Origin: Lutibacter sp. HS1-25
GTDB taxonomy: Bacteria > Bacteroidota > Bacteroidia > Flavobacteriales > Flavobacteriaceae
Length of the DNA stretch: 59,260 bases
Direction of reading: 5' to 3'
Assembly (NCBI RefSeq): GCF_004121075.1
Contig: NZ_RHLN01000022.1
Coordinates: forward strand, 1 to 59,260
This document shows positions 6,542-14,979 of the stretch, in pieces. Each line of letters starts with the position of its first letter. The stretch's first letter is position 1. The translations under genes and the position numbers were made by a program. The notes beneath the pieces were generated by a model. It was not told the origin of the DNA and made no database searches. It saw only the letters and a program-made list of their open reading frames with translations.

Positions 6542-7996
6542 ATGGCAATTCTTCGAGCATTTTCTAAAGAACAAATATTAAATAAAATTGAATTTGAAAA
6601 CCCATGGTGGAAATCAAATAAAATTGATGACTATTACGCATCAATGAAGAAACGTCTTTATTTTGACCTCTTTTCACCCTTGGTATATGAAAAACGGGTT
6701 AAAAGAGCAGTAGTATTAATGGGACCAAGACGGGTTGGTAAAACAGTTATGCTATTTCATTTAGTACAAGATTTAATAAGTAACGGTATATCTGCTAAAA
6801 AAATATGCTATTTTTCAATCGAAAATCCAATTTATAATGGTCTTTCATTGGACGAATTGTTATTGAATTTTTTAGAAGTTACAAATCAGGATTTATCGGA
6901 GGAATTGTATATTATATTTGATGAAATACAATATTTAAAGCAATGGGAGGTTCATTTAAAAACATTGGTAGATAGTTATCATAAAATAAAATTTATTGTT
7001 TCAGGTTCAGCTGCTGCTGCATTAAAATTAAAAAGTAATGAGTCTGGAGCAGGAAGATTTACTGATTTTATACTTCCACCATTGACCTTTCATGAATATA
7101 TAGATTTGAAGGATTTATCTCATTTGGTTACTTTAACTAGTAAAGAATGGAATGGGGTTAAGGGTAATTATTTTCAAACTAATAATATTGAAGAATTAAA
7201 TAGACATTTTATAAACTATATCAATTTTGGTGGTTATCCAGAGCTTTCTTTGTCTGAAGAAATGCAATCTAATCCAGGCAGATATATAAGAAGTGATATT
7301 GTTGATAAAGTTCTTTTAAGAGATTTACCAAGTCTTTACGGAATTCAAGATGTTCAAGAATTAAATTCCTTGTTTACAACTATAGCCTATAATTCTGGAA
7401 ATGAATTTACTTATGAGCAACTTTCAATTAATTCAGGAGTAGCCAAGAATACTATAAAAAAATACATTGAGTATTTAGAAGTAGCTTTTTTAATTAAGGT
7501 TATTAATAAAATTGATCAAAATTCTAAAAAATTTAAAAGAGCAACTTCATTTAAAATATATTTAACAAATCCTTCTTTAAGAGGGGCTTTATTTTCTCCT
7601 ATTGAAATTAATGATGATTTTATTGGTAATATGGTTGAAACTGCTATTTTTTCACAATGGGGACATAACACAAATTTTATTCCATATTATGCTCGTTGGA
7701 ATGGAGGAGAAGTTGATATTGTAAAATTATCTGTTGAAAAACAAAAACCAATTTGGGCTGTAGAAATAAAATGGAGTAATCGTTATGTAAAGAGTTTGAA
7801 TAAATTAGCCAATCTTAAATCATTTTGCAAAAAAAATAATTTAGAAACTACATTAGTAACCACATTAGATATTGAAGACATAAAAGAAGACGATGGTCTT
7901 ACCTATGTTTTTACACCTTCAAGTCTATATTGTTATACTGTTGGAAGAAATGCCGTTGAGAAAAAACTAAATATCCCAATGGCAATTTCTCATTAA
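6542..7996 (+). CDS. AAA ATPase with DUF4143 domain
   Basis: 484 residues. Walker A GPRRVGKT is at 61-68 and Walker B is YIIFDEIQYL near 120-130, followed by the sensor-like IVSGSAAAALK. The C-terminal half is the DUF4143 region. Near 396-421 it carries GGEVDIVKL and WAVEIKW, which match the D/E...E-x-K pattern of the PD-(D/E)XK nuclease fold. Such proteins are common, often laterally moved orphan ATPases of unknown job. It has its own promoter and is convergent with the beta-barrel gene. No toxin, antitoxin or defence partner lies beside it. Confidence 0.85.
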   Translation: MAILRAFSKEQILNKIEFENPWWKSNKIDDYYASMKKRLYFDLFSPLVYEKRVKRAVVLMGPRRVGKTVMLFHLVQDLISNGISAKKICYFSIENPIYNGLSLDELLLNFLEVTNQDLSEELYIIFDEIQYLKQWEVHLKTLVDSYHKIKFIVSGSAAAALKLKSNESGAGRFTDFILPPLTFHEYIDLKDLSHLVTLTSKEWNGVKGNYFQTNNIEELNRHFINYINFGGYPELSLSEEMQSNPGRYIRSDIVDKVLLRDLPSLYGIQDVQELNSLFTTIAYNSGNEFTYEQLSINSGVAKNTIKKYIEYLEVAFLIKVINKIDQNSKKFKRATSFKIYLTNPSLRGALFSPIEINDDFIGNMVETAIFSQWGHNTNFIPYYARWNGGEVDIVKLSVEKQKPIWAVEIKWSNRYVKSLNKLANLKSFCKKNNLETTLVTTLDIEDIKEDDGLTYVFTPSSLYCYTVGRNAVEKKLNIPMAISH

Positions 7997-8010
7997 AAAA
8001 ACATTTAATT

Positions 8011-8580
8011 TTACTTTTGAAGTACCAATTCGTTGATATCAGTATGTTCAAATTCTCGTCCGTAAATATTTAACATAGTTGTTTCTTCGTATTTTAATTT
8101 TCCGTTTTCAACTACTAATTTTTGGTTATAACTTTTGGTCAATGCTTTTGCTTTCATAAAAGGAGATTGCACAATACCCCAATCTTTATTTTCAATACCA
8201 GCATTTAATTCAAAATTTAAATTGCCATTTTGATAATTTTCAGTGGTTAAAGCTGCACCTGCCAACAAACTCACCGCTCTTGGTATGTTTAATGAATGCA
8301 TTAGTACATTATTTTCAGCATCCCACATATAATAGCCAGTTTCATCGTGAAACACACCGTCATCCGATTTTCTGCTTACAATACGTCTGTAATGTACCAC
8401 AGATAAAACTTGTTCTTCTCCGTTGGTTAAATCACCACCTTCAGTAATTGTAATGGTTTCATAATAAGGATTTTCTTCTGTACCATCACTTTCAGGTGCA
8501 ATGTCCATACCTTTATCACCTTGCCAAACACCAACCAATGCTTTTAAAGGTCCGTAATTTATTTCTGCAATTTCGCTCAT
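8011..8580 (-). CDS. Nitrobindin-like heme-binding beta-barrel protein
   Basis: 189 residues, no signal peptide. The N-terminal LKALVGVWQGDKG has the GxWxG signature of the nitrobindin/THAP4-type fatty-acid-binding-like beta-barrel. Later YYMWDAENNVLMHSL and the alternating strand pattern fit a ten-stranded barrel. Family members bind heme or hydrophobic ligands in the cytoplasm. The ligand cannot be confirmed here, as no proximal His could be placed with certainty. It may be the last gene of a loose minus-strand series starting at 11301, but a promoter element at 8600-8607 suggests its own transcript. Confidence 0.7.
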   Translation of the reverse strand: MSEIAEINYGPLKALVGVWQGDKGMDIAPESDGTEENPYYETITITEGGDLTNGEEQVLSVVHYRRIVSRKSDDGVFHDETGYYMWDAENNVLMHSLNIPRAVSLLAGAALTTENYQNGNLNFELNAGIENKDWGIVQSPFMKAKALTKSYNQKLVVENGKLKYEETTMLNIYGREFEHTDINELVLQK

Positions 8581-8599
8581 AATTTTTTAAAAATTTTAT

Positions 8600-8607
8600 C
8601 AAAAATA
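8600..8607 (-). promoter_or_regulatory. -7 element of the beta-barrel gene
   Basis: TATTTTTG on the minus strand fits the -7 consensus, with a predicted start near 8596, 16 nt before the ATG. Confidence 0.4.
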
Positions 8608-8716
8608 ATATAGAATATGCTATTTGTTTATGATATTTATCAAAGAATGTCGATTTTAACTAATATTTATCAATAAAATGTTGTTGTTTTAAAAATCTAA
8701 TTACCAGTAAAAAAAA

Positions 8717-9496
8717 CTAATTTTCCAAAGGCAAATTCAATAAATTGGCATATTTAAAAGTATAATTCAGTTTATTTTTTAATTTTTGATTGCTGATAAT
8801 TTTAACCTCCTTTGTGTCATTTTCATTAAAAACAGGTAATTTTAAGCCAATATCTGAAAATGATTTTTGGTAAAAATCACGTCTTTTTGGATGCGTATCT
8901 GTGCAGGCATTAAAAATTTCACCCCAACAATTTTGAAATATAATTTGTTGAATTATTGAAATACAATCGTCTTGATGTATCATATTTACAAAACCTTCCG
9001 GATTTGGAATTGTTTTTCCATTTCTAAAAAAATTTCCTGGTTTTCTGTTATAACCAAGCAATCCGGCAAAACGAATTATGGTAGTTTTAAAATTTGTATT
9101 CAGTTTAAATAAATTTTCAATTTCAACCAAATCGCAATTTTTTACAGGTGTGTTTTCTGTAATTATTTCTTCTGAAATTTCGTAAACAGACGTTGAACTG
9201 ATAAAAATAACTTTTTCAATTTCTGATTTTTCAATGTACGAAACCAAGGTTTTAAAGCCTTCTACATTTTTAGATGGAATGTTAACAATCAGAATTTTAG
9301 CAGTCAAAAATGCTTCAACTGTAGTTGTTATATTTTCAATATTTAATAAAAATGCTTGTATTTTTTTTGAAGACAAAATGGGTAATTTAACTTCAGAAGT
9401 TGTTGAACCTTTAACTAAAAATCCTTTTTCAATTAAAGAACATGCCAATGGTTCACCCAGCCAACCGCAGCCTAAAATACTTATTTGTTGCTTCAT
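8717..9496 (-). CDS. NAD(P)-dependent epimerase/SDR-like protein (YeeZ type)
   Basis: 259 residues. It opens with the Rossmann motif ILGCGWLGEPLACSLIEKG, typical of the YeeZ-like extended SDR group, in which the usual GxxGxxG is degenerate. VIFISSTSVYE marks the SDR serine region, but the catalytic YxxxK is not obvious, so enzymatic activity is uncertain. It follows the LysE-type exporter gene by 37 bp and may share its transcript. The substrate is unknown. Confidence 0.75.
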   Translation of the reverse strand: MKQQISILGCGWLGEPLACSLIEKGFLVKGSTTSEVKLPILSSKKIQAFLLNIENITTTVEAFLTAKILIVNIPSKNVEGFKTLVSYIEKSEIEKVIFISSTSVYEISEEIITENTPVKNCDLVEIENLFKLNTNFKTTIIRFAGLLGYNRKPGNFFRNGKTIPNPEGFVNMIHQDDCISIIQQIIFQNCWGEIFNACTDTHPKRRDFYQKSFSDIGLKLPVFNENDTKEVKIISNQKLKNKLNYTFKYANLLNLPLEN

Positions 9497-9533
9497 ATTT
9501 TTGAAAAATAATTAGGTTGTTAGGCAGTTAAAA

Positions 9534-10211
9534 CTATTTACTAGATTTTTCAATCATGTTGTTAATTTCCAAATTTTCTTTTGGAATAAAACCCTTCAGC
9601 ATCAACACCAATCCAAATACCATTAAAACAATGCCCATTCCACGTTTTACTTTGTAAATAACTGCAGGTGTTAATTTCTTTTTTAATTGTTTTGCCAAAA
9701 CTATTTTTCCTAAATCTGTTATAAAATAGCTTAATAAAACAATTAAAAAGTAGTTGAATATTTTTTGAGAATCCATTTCTAAATTTGGGCCAATAACTAC
9801 AATCATACCTAGCCAAAATGCCAAAACTCCAACGTTGATAAAGTTGAGTAAAAATCCTTTTAAAAACAGTTTTACATAATTTGTTTTTTCAATAAGTACC
9901 AAAGTTTCGTCTTGTACAATGGCTTTCTGACGTTTATCTCTAAACGTTACAAAACCATACACAAGTAAAATAAAGCCACCTAAAAAAAACAATCTTGGGT
10001 CGTCTTTGATACTTTCTAACAAGCTTTTACTTCCAAAATAAGCCATTAAAATAAAGGCACAATCGCCTAAAATAACACCTAAATCAAATGCAATAGCGGC
10101 TCTGGCTCCTTTTATAATACTGGTTTGAATAAGCATAAAAAAAACAGGGCCAATCATAAAAGATAAGAAAAACCCTACAATTATTGCTTGCTTAAAATCG
10201 ATAAAAGACAT
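9534..10211 (-). CDS. LysE-family translocator
   Basis: 225 residues with about six membrane helices. The start, FKQAIIVGFFLSFMIGPVFFMLIQTSIIKGARAAIAFDLGVILGD, is the conserved first third of LysE/RhtB amino-acid exporters, including the GP before the second helix half. A basic loop follows (FRDKRQKA). It probably exports an amino acid or a derivative; which one cannot be told. It lies 34 bp behind the ferredoxin-reductase-like gene and 37 bp before the YeeZ-like gene on the same strand. Confidence 0.85.
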   Translation of the reverse strand: MSFIDFKQAIIVGFFLSFMIGPVFFMLIQTSIIKGARAAIAFDLGVILGDCAFILMAYFGSKSLLESIKDDPRLFFLGGFILLVYGFVTFRDKRQKAIVQDETLVLIEKTNYVKLFLKGFLLNFINVGVLAFWLGMIVVIGPNLEMDSQKIFNYFLIVLLSYFITDLGKIVLAKQLKKKLTPAVIYKVKRGMGIVLMVFGLVLMLKGFIPKENLEINNMIEKSSK

Positions 10212-10245
10212 AGTTTGATGTTAGAAACGTGAAAATACTACATTT

Positions 10246-11301
10246 TTAAACATCATCGAAATTTATAGTTAATTTATCGGTAGTTGGATGCGCTTGGCAG
10301 GTTAAAATTAAACCTTCTTCAAGTTCATCTTTAGATAAAATGGCGTTTTTATCCATTACAACACTACCCTCAGTAACACGCGCCAAACAACTACTGCAAA
10401 TACCACCTTGGCAAGAGTATGGAGCGTCTAAACCTTCGTCTAAAGCTGCTGTTAAAATCATTTGTTTTTTAGACATTTCAAAAGTAGTTTCCTCATCGTC
10501 TAAAATCACTGTAATATTGGTGTTTCCGTCTAAATTTTTTGAAGTAATAGCGCCAGAAGTATAGGTTGAAGTAAACAATTCGAAATGAATTTTACTAAGC
10601 GGTACATTGTTTTCTTTTAATGTCGAAGTAACAGTATCAATCATAGCTTCGGGTCCACATAAAAAGTAACCGTCAAAATCAATATTTTTAAATTTATTTT
10701 TCACAATTAAATTTACAATAGACTTGTCTATTCTGCCTAAAATGGCATCGTCCATAATTTTTTTGCTAAAAACATATTGAATAAAAAATCGGTCTGAATA
10801 TCTAATTTTTAAGGCATCAATATCTGTCATAAACATAGTATCTTCAGCCGTTTTATTACCGTAAACCAGTACAAATGTACTATGAGTTTCTTTTAACAAA
10901 ACCGATTTAATCATAGATAAAACAGGTGTAATTCCGCTACCAGCTGCAAAAGCAACATAATTTTTTTGATGAGAAGTGGCAGTTTGTAAAATAAATTTAC
11001 CTTCAGGAGGAGAAACTTCTAAAACGTCTCCAACCTTTAATTTTTTAGTTGCATAGTTAGAAAAAACACCATTTTCAACTTCTTTTATTGCAATGCGAAA
11101 CTCGTGGTTTTGAGGCGAAGAACAAATAGAATAAGATCTTCTTAATTCTTTTCCGTCTATGGTAATTCTTATTGTTATGTATTGTCCAGCAATAAAATTG
11201 AATTCATCCTTAAATTCCGCAGGAATATCTAAAACAATAGAAACAGATTTTGACGTTTCATGTTTTATTTCATTAACAGTCAATTTTTTGAATCTTGGCA
11301 T
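10246..11301 (-). CDS. PaaE-like oxidoreductase: FAD/NAD(P) reductase with C-terminal 2Fe-2S ferredoxin
   Basis: 351 residues in three parts. The FAD-binding barrel has RRSYSICSSP near 55. The NAD(P) domain has AAGSGITPVLSMI near 120. The plant-type ferredoxin domain has the cluster ligands CQGGICSSCLARVTEG, with a fourth Cys in LILTCQAHP. This is the architecture of PaaE, the reductase of phenylacetyl-CoA epoxidase, and of related electron-transfer chains. No paa genes are nearby, so it may serve another oxygenase or a desaturase. It is divergent from the PadR gene, and the shared 160-bp region holds the PadR-like operators. Confidence 0.88.
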   Translation of the reverse strand: MPRFKKLTVNEIKHETSKSVSIVLDIPAEFKDEFNFIAGQYITIRITIDGKELRRSYSICSSPQNHEFRIAIKEVENGVFSNYATKKLKVGDVLEVSPPEGKFILQTATSHQKNYVAFAAGSGITPVLSMIKSVLLKETHSTFVLVYGNKTAEDTMFMTDIDALKIRYSDRFFIQYVFSKKIMDDAILGRIDKSIVNLIVKNKFKNIDFDGYFLCGPEAMIDTVTSTLKENNVPLSKIHFELFTSTYTSGAITSKNLDGNTNITVILDDEETTFEMSKKQMILTAALDEGLDAPYSCQGGICSSCLARVTEGSVVMDKNAILSKDELEEGLILTCQAHPTTDKLTINFDDV

Positions 11302-11322
11302 ATAGAATTTTTTTATTTAGTA

Positions 11323-11330
11323 CAAAAGTA
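11323..11330 (-). promoter_or_regulatory. -7 element of the PaaE-like reductase gene
   Basis: TACTTTTG on the minus strand predicts a start near 11319, 18 nt before the ATG. The candidate PadR sites begin about 30 bp upstream of it. Confidence 0.45.
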
Positions 11331-11361
11331 AATAAATCAAATACAATTTTTATTAAAAAAA

Positions 11362-11405
11362 TATACATAAAATAATTATGCATAAGAAAATTATGTATAA
11401 ATTTG
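11362..11405 (+). promoter_or_regulatory. Candidate PadR operator array and padR promoter
   Basis: Three related sites follow one another: TATACATAA (11362-11370), the palindrome TTATGCATAA (11376-11385) and TTATGTATAA (11391-11400). The first and third are inverted relative to each other, so the whole block is symmetric. The last site runs into TAAATTTG (11398-11405), a -7 element for the padR gene at 11463. PadR proteins typically bind inverted repeats of this AT-rich ATGT/ACAT type and repress themselves; assignment here is inference. Confidence 0.55.
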
Positions 11406-11462
11406 AATAATTGATTGTGAGCATTGTAAAATAAATGTTTCAACAATTTAATAATTACTAAC

Positions 11463-11795
11463 ATGGGAAATCAAAAATTATATAAAGGCTCTTTACAAAC
11501 CATCATATTAAAATTATTGGAAGAAAAAGACAAAATGTACGGCTATGAAATTACCCAAAAAGTAAAAGAAATAACCAAAGGCGAATTAAATATTACCGAA
11601 GGTGCTTTGTACCCTGCACTTCATAAATTAGAAGCAGAAGGTTTATTGGATGTTGAAGTTGCAATGGTTGATAATCGTTTGCGAAAATATTACAAACTAA
11701 CAGAAACCGGCACTAAAGAAACCGTAAACAGGTTGGCAGAACTCGAAGAATTTATAAAAACCATGCAAAGCATTGTAAACCCAAAATTAGCGTAA
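11463..11795 (+). CDS. PadR-family transcriptional regulator
   Basis: 110 residues, a short PadR (s1-type) protein made of one winged helix and a C-terminal dimer helix. Typical stretches are LYKGSLQTIILKLLEEKDKMYGYEITQKVKE and NITEGALYPALHKLEAEGLLDVE. It is followed at 25 bp by a membrane protein, then a decayed gene, a DUF5687 permease and an ABC ATPase. PadR regulators often control ABC-type exporters, so these genes are its probable targets along with itself. Confidence 0.92.
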   Translation: MGNQKLYKGSLQTIILKLLEEKDKMYGYEITQKVKEITKGELNITEGALYPALHKLEAEGLLDVEVAMVDNRLRKYYKLTETGTKETVNRLAELEEFIKTMQSIVNPKLA

Positions 11796-11820
11796 CACTC
11801 ATTTTAAAATTGCTATAAAA

Positions 11821-12480
11821 ATGAAACTTAACAAACAACAAATACAGAAAATTGAAGATTATTTAAACGATAAAAAAATTGATTATTTAGATATCCGTTT
11901 TGAAGTATTAGATCATATATTGACAGATATTGAAAATTTAATGGATGAAGTTTCTTTTGATGAGGCTTTTGAAAAAGTAAAATTGAAGTGGAACGAAAAT
12001 CTATCGCCTACATTTTCATTTTTATTATGTCCTATTTATTTTCGCCCATCAATTTTTATTGATAGATGTAAAAAAATTTACAAGCCACATTATAAAAATG
12101 GAAATCGTTTGATGATTTTATATGTTGTTATTTTTGCTTTGCTAAAAAAATTCGTATTTAATAATTCAGACATGGTAGTTGAAAGTTTAAATTATTTTAT
12201 AGTTGCTACATCTTTTGTTTATGTATGTATTATTAGTTATTGGTACTTTTTAATCAAAAAAACAAAACAAAAAACAACGTTTAGTTTTTTGTTTAATACT
12301 CAAGTATCACCTACTATTTTAGTTTTAATTTTAGTGGTTACGAATATAATAAACGAATCATTTTTAGAATTTGGAACATTTTACGCTATTTTCCTTTTTA
12401 TGTTATTTATGACTTTTTATCAAGGTTTTAATTTTTATAAGAATCATATTGTAACTATAGAAAAATACCAATTACAATGA
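11821..12480 (+). CDS. Membrane protein of unknown function linked to PadR
   Basis: 219 residues. The first about 75 residues are soluble and helical (KLNKQQIQKIEDYLNDKKIDYLDIRFEVLDHILTDIENLMDE), similar in style to the DUF1700/DUF1048 proteins that pair with PadR regulators. Four or so membrane helices follow between about 95 and 205. The stop overlaps the ATG of the decayed paralogue at 12477 (ATGA). It may act as a membrane partner or anti-regulator in the PadR unit; this is an inference from position. Confidence 0.7.
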   Translation: MKLNKQQIQKIEDYLNDKKIDYLDIRFEVLDHILTDIENLMDEVSFDEAFEKVKLKWNENLSPTFSFLLCPIYFRPSIFIDRCKKIYKPHYKNGNRLMILYVVIFALLKKFVFNNSDMVVESLNYFIVATSFVYVCIISYWYFLIKKTKQKTTFSFLFNTQVSPTILVLILVVTNIINESFLEFGTFYAIFLFMLFMTFYQGFNFYKNHIVTIEKYQLQ

Positions 12481-12613
12481 AACTAACTCCCGAACAAATA
12501 CAACAAATAGATGATTACATTGTTGCTTGTGATAAAAATGGTATGATGTTAAAATGGAATTGGCAGATTATTTTACAACAAGTTTAGAAAGTAAAAGAGG
12601 AATAAACTTCTAA
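12477..12613 (+). pseudogene. Decayed paralogue of the PadR-linked membrane protein
   Basis: The ATG overlaps the preceding stop as ATGA. The frame begins MKLTPEQIQQIDDYI, clearly like the upstream protein's MKLNKQQIQKIEDYL, but stops after 36 codons. In a shifted frame the family continues as DVKMELADYFTTSLESKRG and then ends at 12611-12613. So one frameshift and one stop have broken the N-terminal domain, and no membrane part remains. Confidence 0.65.
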
Positions 12614-12698
12614 AAAATCAATACCCAGAATATAAATTGGTTTAATTTTACTTGTAACATTTTATAAAAATTGCAACCTATAAAAAAACAACTTTCAA

Positions 12699-14168
12699 AT
12701 GATTAAAAATTTTTTAAATTTTGAATGGAAACAATTTTCCCGTTCATCCTATTTTCAAAAAGGAATTGGTATTAAAATTCTGTTGGCCTTAGCAGTATTA
12801 TATTTTGGAGGAATTGCTTTATTAGTGGGGGCTGGTTTGTTTTTTATTCTTAAAAAAGCAATACCCGAAACCGATCCTATAATTTTAGTAAACAACTTTT
12901 TAATTTTCTGGTTTATTTTTGATTTGGTGCTGCGTTTTTTTATGCAACAACTTCCAGTTATGAACGTAAAACCTTTAATGATTGTTCCTGTAAAACGCAG
13001 TACAATTATTAATTATTTACTTGGAAAAACGGCATTGTCGTTTTTTAATTTTTTACCCTTATTTATTTTTGTTCCTTTTAGCATTGTATTGCTAGTGCAA
13101 GGTTACCCAGTTTTAAATGTGGTTTGTTGGTTTTTTGCCTTGTTGTTTTTAGTACTTTCCAATAATTTCATCAATTTTTTAATCAATAAAAGCAACACCT
13201 ATTTTTATGTATTAATTTCTGTATTGGCGATTTTTATTGGCTTAGAATTTTTTAATATTTATAAAGTATCAGCACCCATTGGAGTTGCTTTTAACACCTT
13301 GTATAACAATCCTATTTTAAGTATCATTCCGCTAGTTTTAATGGTTGCGTTGTATGCAGTTAATTTCAATTTTATTAAAAAGGAATTTTATTTAGACGAT
13401 GCTGTTTCAAAAAAAATAAAAGAAGTAAACGCAACAGATTTATCTTGGATGGATCGTTTTGGAAGTGTGGCTGTTTTTTTGAAAAACGATGTAAAACTTA
13501 TTTACCGCAACGCAAGACCACGACAAGTAATGATGATGTCTTTTTTGTTTTTATTTTACGGACTCATATTTTACACTCAAGAAACGTATAAAAATATGCC
13601 TGCCTTTTTAGCCTTTGCTTCCATATTTGTAACAGGCGGATTTTTATTAACATTTGGTCAATTGGTACCTTCGTGGGATAGCGAATATTATAAAATGTTA
13701 ATGAGTCAAAACATTCCATATAAAAAATATTTAGAATCTAAATGGTATTTAATGGTGGTTGCCGTTGCAGTTTCATTTGTATTAAGTACACCTTACATTT
13801 ATTTTGGATGGAAAATTTACGGAATGATTGCCGCTGGAGCCTTGTTTAATATTGGGTTAAACTCATTTATTACCTTATTTGGTGGTGCTTTAAACAGAGT
13901 GCCAATTGAGTTAAATGTAAAAGCAAAAGCTTTTAGCAATACCAACGGATTTAATCCAACTCAAATGTTAATTGCTTTGCCTAAAATGGTGTTGCCAATG
14001 TTGTTGTTTTATGTGCCTTATAAATTTATAAGCTTTGAAGCAGGATTGATAATTTTAGGGTTAAGCGGTGTTTTAGGAATTGTATTTAAAGGTTTCTTTT
14101 TAAACAAAATAGAACAACTTTATCAAAAAGGAAAATACAAAACATTAGCAGCATATAACGAAAAATAA
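12699..14168 (+). CDS. DUF5687-family ABC exporter permease
   Basis: 489 residues with about twelve membrane helices and an N-terminal FEWKQFSRSSYFQKGIGIKI, a start style typical of the Bacteroidota DUF5687 proteins. It is followed by its ATPase at 14218, so the two form one ABC exporter, with the permease probably acting as a dimer. The cargo is unknown. It sits in the PadR gene set and is likely under that regulator. A small in-line repeat (14174-14203) separates it from the ATPase. Confidence 0.82.
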   Translation: MIKNFLNFEWKQFSRSSYFQKGIGIKILLALAVLYFGGIALLVGAGLFFILKKAIPETDPIILVNNFLIFWFIFDLVLRFFMQQLPVMNVKPLMIVPVKRSTIINYLLGKTALSFFNFLPLFIFVPFSIVLLVQGYPVLNVVCWFFALLFLVLSNNFINFLINKSNTYFYVLISVLAIFIGLEFFNIYKVSAPIGVAFNTLYNNPILSIIPLVLMVALYAVNFNFIKKEFYLDDAVSKKIKEVNATDLSWMDRFGSVAVFLKNDVKLIYRNARPRQVMMMSFLFLFYGLIFYTQETYKNMPAFLAFASIFVTGGFLLTFGQLVPSWDSEYYKMLMSQNIPYKKYLESKWYLMVVAVAVSFVLSTPYIYFGWKIYGMIAAGALFNIGLNSFITLFGGALNRVPIELNVKAKAFSNTNGFNPTQMLIALPKMVLPMLLFYVPYKFISFEAGLIILGLSGVLGIVFKGFFLNKIEQLYQKGKYKTLAAYNEK

Positions 14169-14173
14169 GAAAT

Positions 14174-14203
14174 GACTTTACAACTTTAGACTTTACAACT
14201 TTA
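14174..14203 (+). repeat. Tandem 15-bp repeat between permease and ATPase genes
   Basis: GACTTTACAACTTTA occurs twice head to tail (14174-14188, 14189-14203), then a third degenerate start follows. Such runs are common in flavobacterial intergenic DNA. Confidence 0.85.
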
Positions 14204-14217
14204 AGACTTATACAACA

Positions 14218-14913
14218 ATGATACAAGTAACAGAACTTTCAAAAAAATATGGCGGTGTTACCGTTTTAGATATAGCAGCTTTAGAAATTCCGAAAGGACA
14301 AGCTTTTGGTTTGGTAGGAAATAACGGAGCCGGAAAAACTACTTTTTTTAACTTATTACTCGATTTAATAAAATCTTCAACAGGACAAATTTTAAACAAC
14401 CAGATTCAGGTAAATACCAGTGAACAATGGAAACCTTTTACAGCAGCTTTTATTGATGAAAGTTTTTTAATTGGCTACTTAACTGCGGAAGAATATTTTT
14501 ACTTTATTGGAGAATTACGTGGTCTTAAAAAATCAGATATCGATGCTTTTTTAGTTCAGTTTGAAGAAATTTTTAATGATGAAATTATTGGTAAAAAGAA
14601 ATATTTAAGAGATTTATCAAAAGGAAATCAGAAAAAAGTTGGCATTATTGCCACATTAATTGGCAGCCCTGAAGTTATTATTTTAGACGAGCCTTTTGCA
14701 AACCTAGATCCAACAACACAAATTAGGTTAAAAAAAATGTTGAAAGAGTTGACTGTAAGCACAAATACAACATTGTTAATTTCGAGCCATGATTTAGGTC
14801 ATGTAACAGAAGTTTGCGAGCGTATTGTAGTTTTAAACAAAGGTGAAGTAGTAAAAGATATAAAAACTTCAGAAGAAACCTTAAAAGAGCTAGAATTGTT
14901 TTTTACGGTATAA
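14218..14913 (+). CDS. ABC transporter ATP-binding protein (partner of DUF5687 permease)
   Basis: 231 residues. Walker A GNNGAGKTT is at 34-42, the signature is LSKGNQKKVG rather than LSGGQ, Walker B is VIILDEPFANLD, and the switch His is in LISSHD. It is of the CcmA/NatA-like exporter class. The LSKGN signature is usual for that class. The gene is the last of the PadR-linked set, and the carbonic anhydrase gene behind it has its own promoter. Confidence 0.9.
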   Translation: MIQVTELSKKYGGVTVLDIAALEIPKGQAFGLVGNNGAGKTTFFNLLLDLIKSSTGQILNNQIQVNTSEQWKPFTAAFIDESFLIGYLTAEEYFYFIGELRGLKKSDIDAFLVQFEEIFNDEIIGKKKYLRDLSKGNQKKVGIIATLIGSPEVIILDEPFANLDPTTQIRLKKMLKELTVSTNTTLLISSHDLGHVTEVCERIVVLNKGEVVKDIKTSEETLKELELFFTV

Positions 14914-14930
14914 TTATTTCAAAAACGTAC

Positions 14931-14938
14931 TATATTTG
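14931..14938 (+). promoter_or_regulatory. -7 element of the carbonic anhydrase gene
   Basis: TATATTTG fits TAnnTTTG; predicted start near 14942 and a leader of 38 nt. The flanking GTAC...GTAC gives a short symmetric element around it. Confidence 0.5.
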
Positions 14939-14979
14939 TACTGTAAAATATAAAAAAATAAACAACTACAATTAACCCT

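Noticed and set aside
10246..11301. Phenylacetate-degradation gene paaE as a firm name
   Set aside because: The domain order fits, but no paaABCD or other paa genes are near, and the architecture is shared by many reductases.
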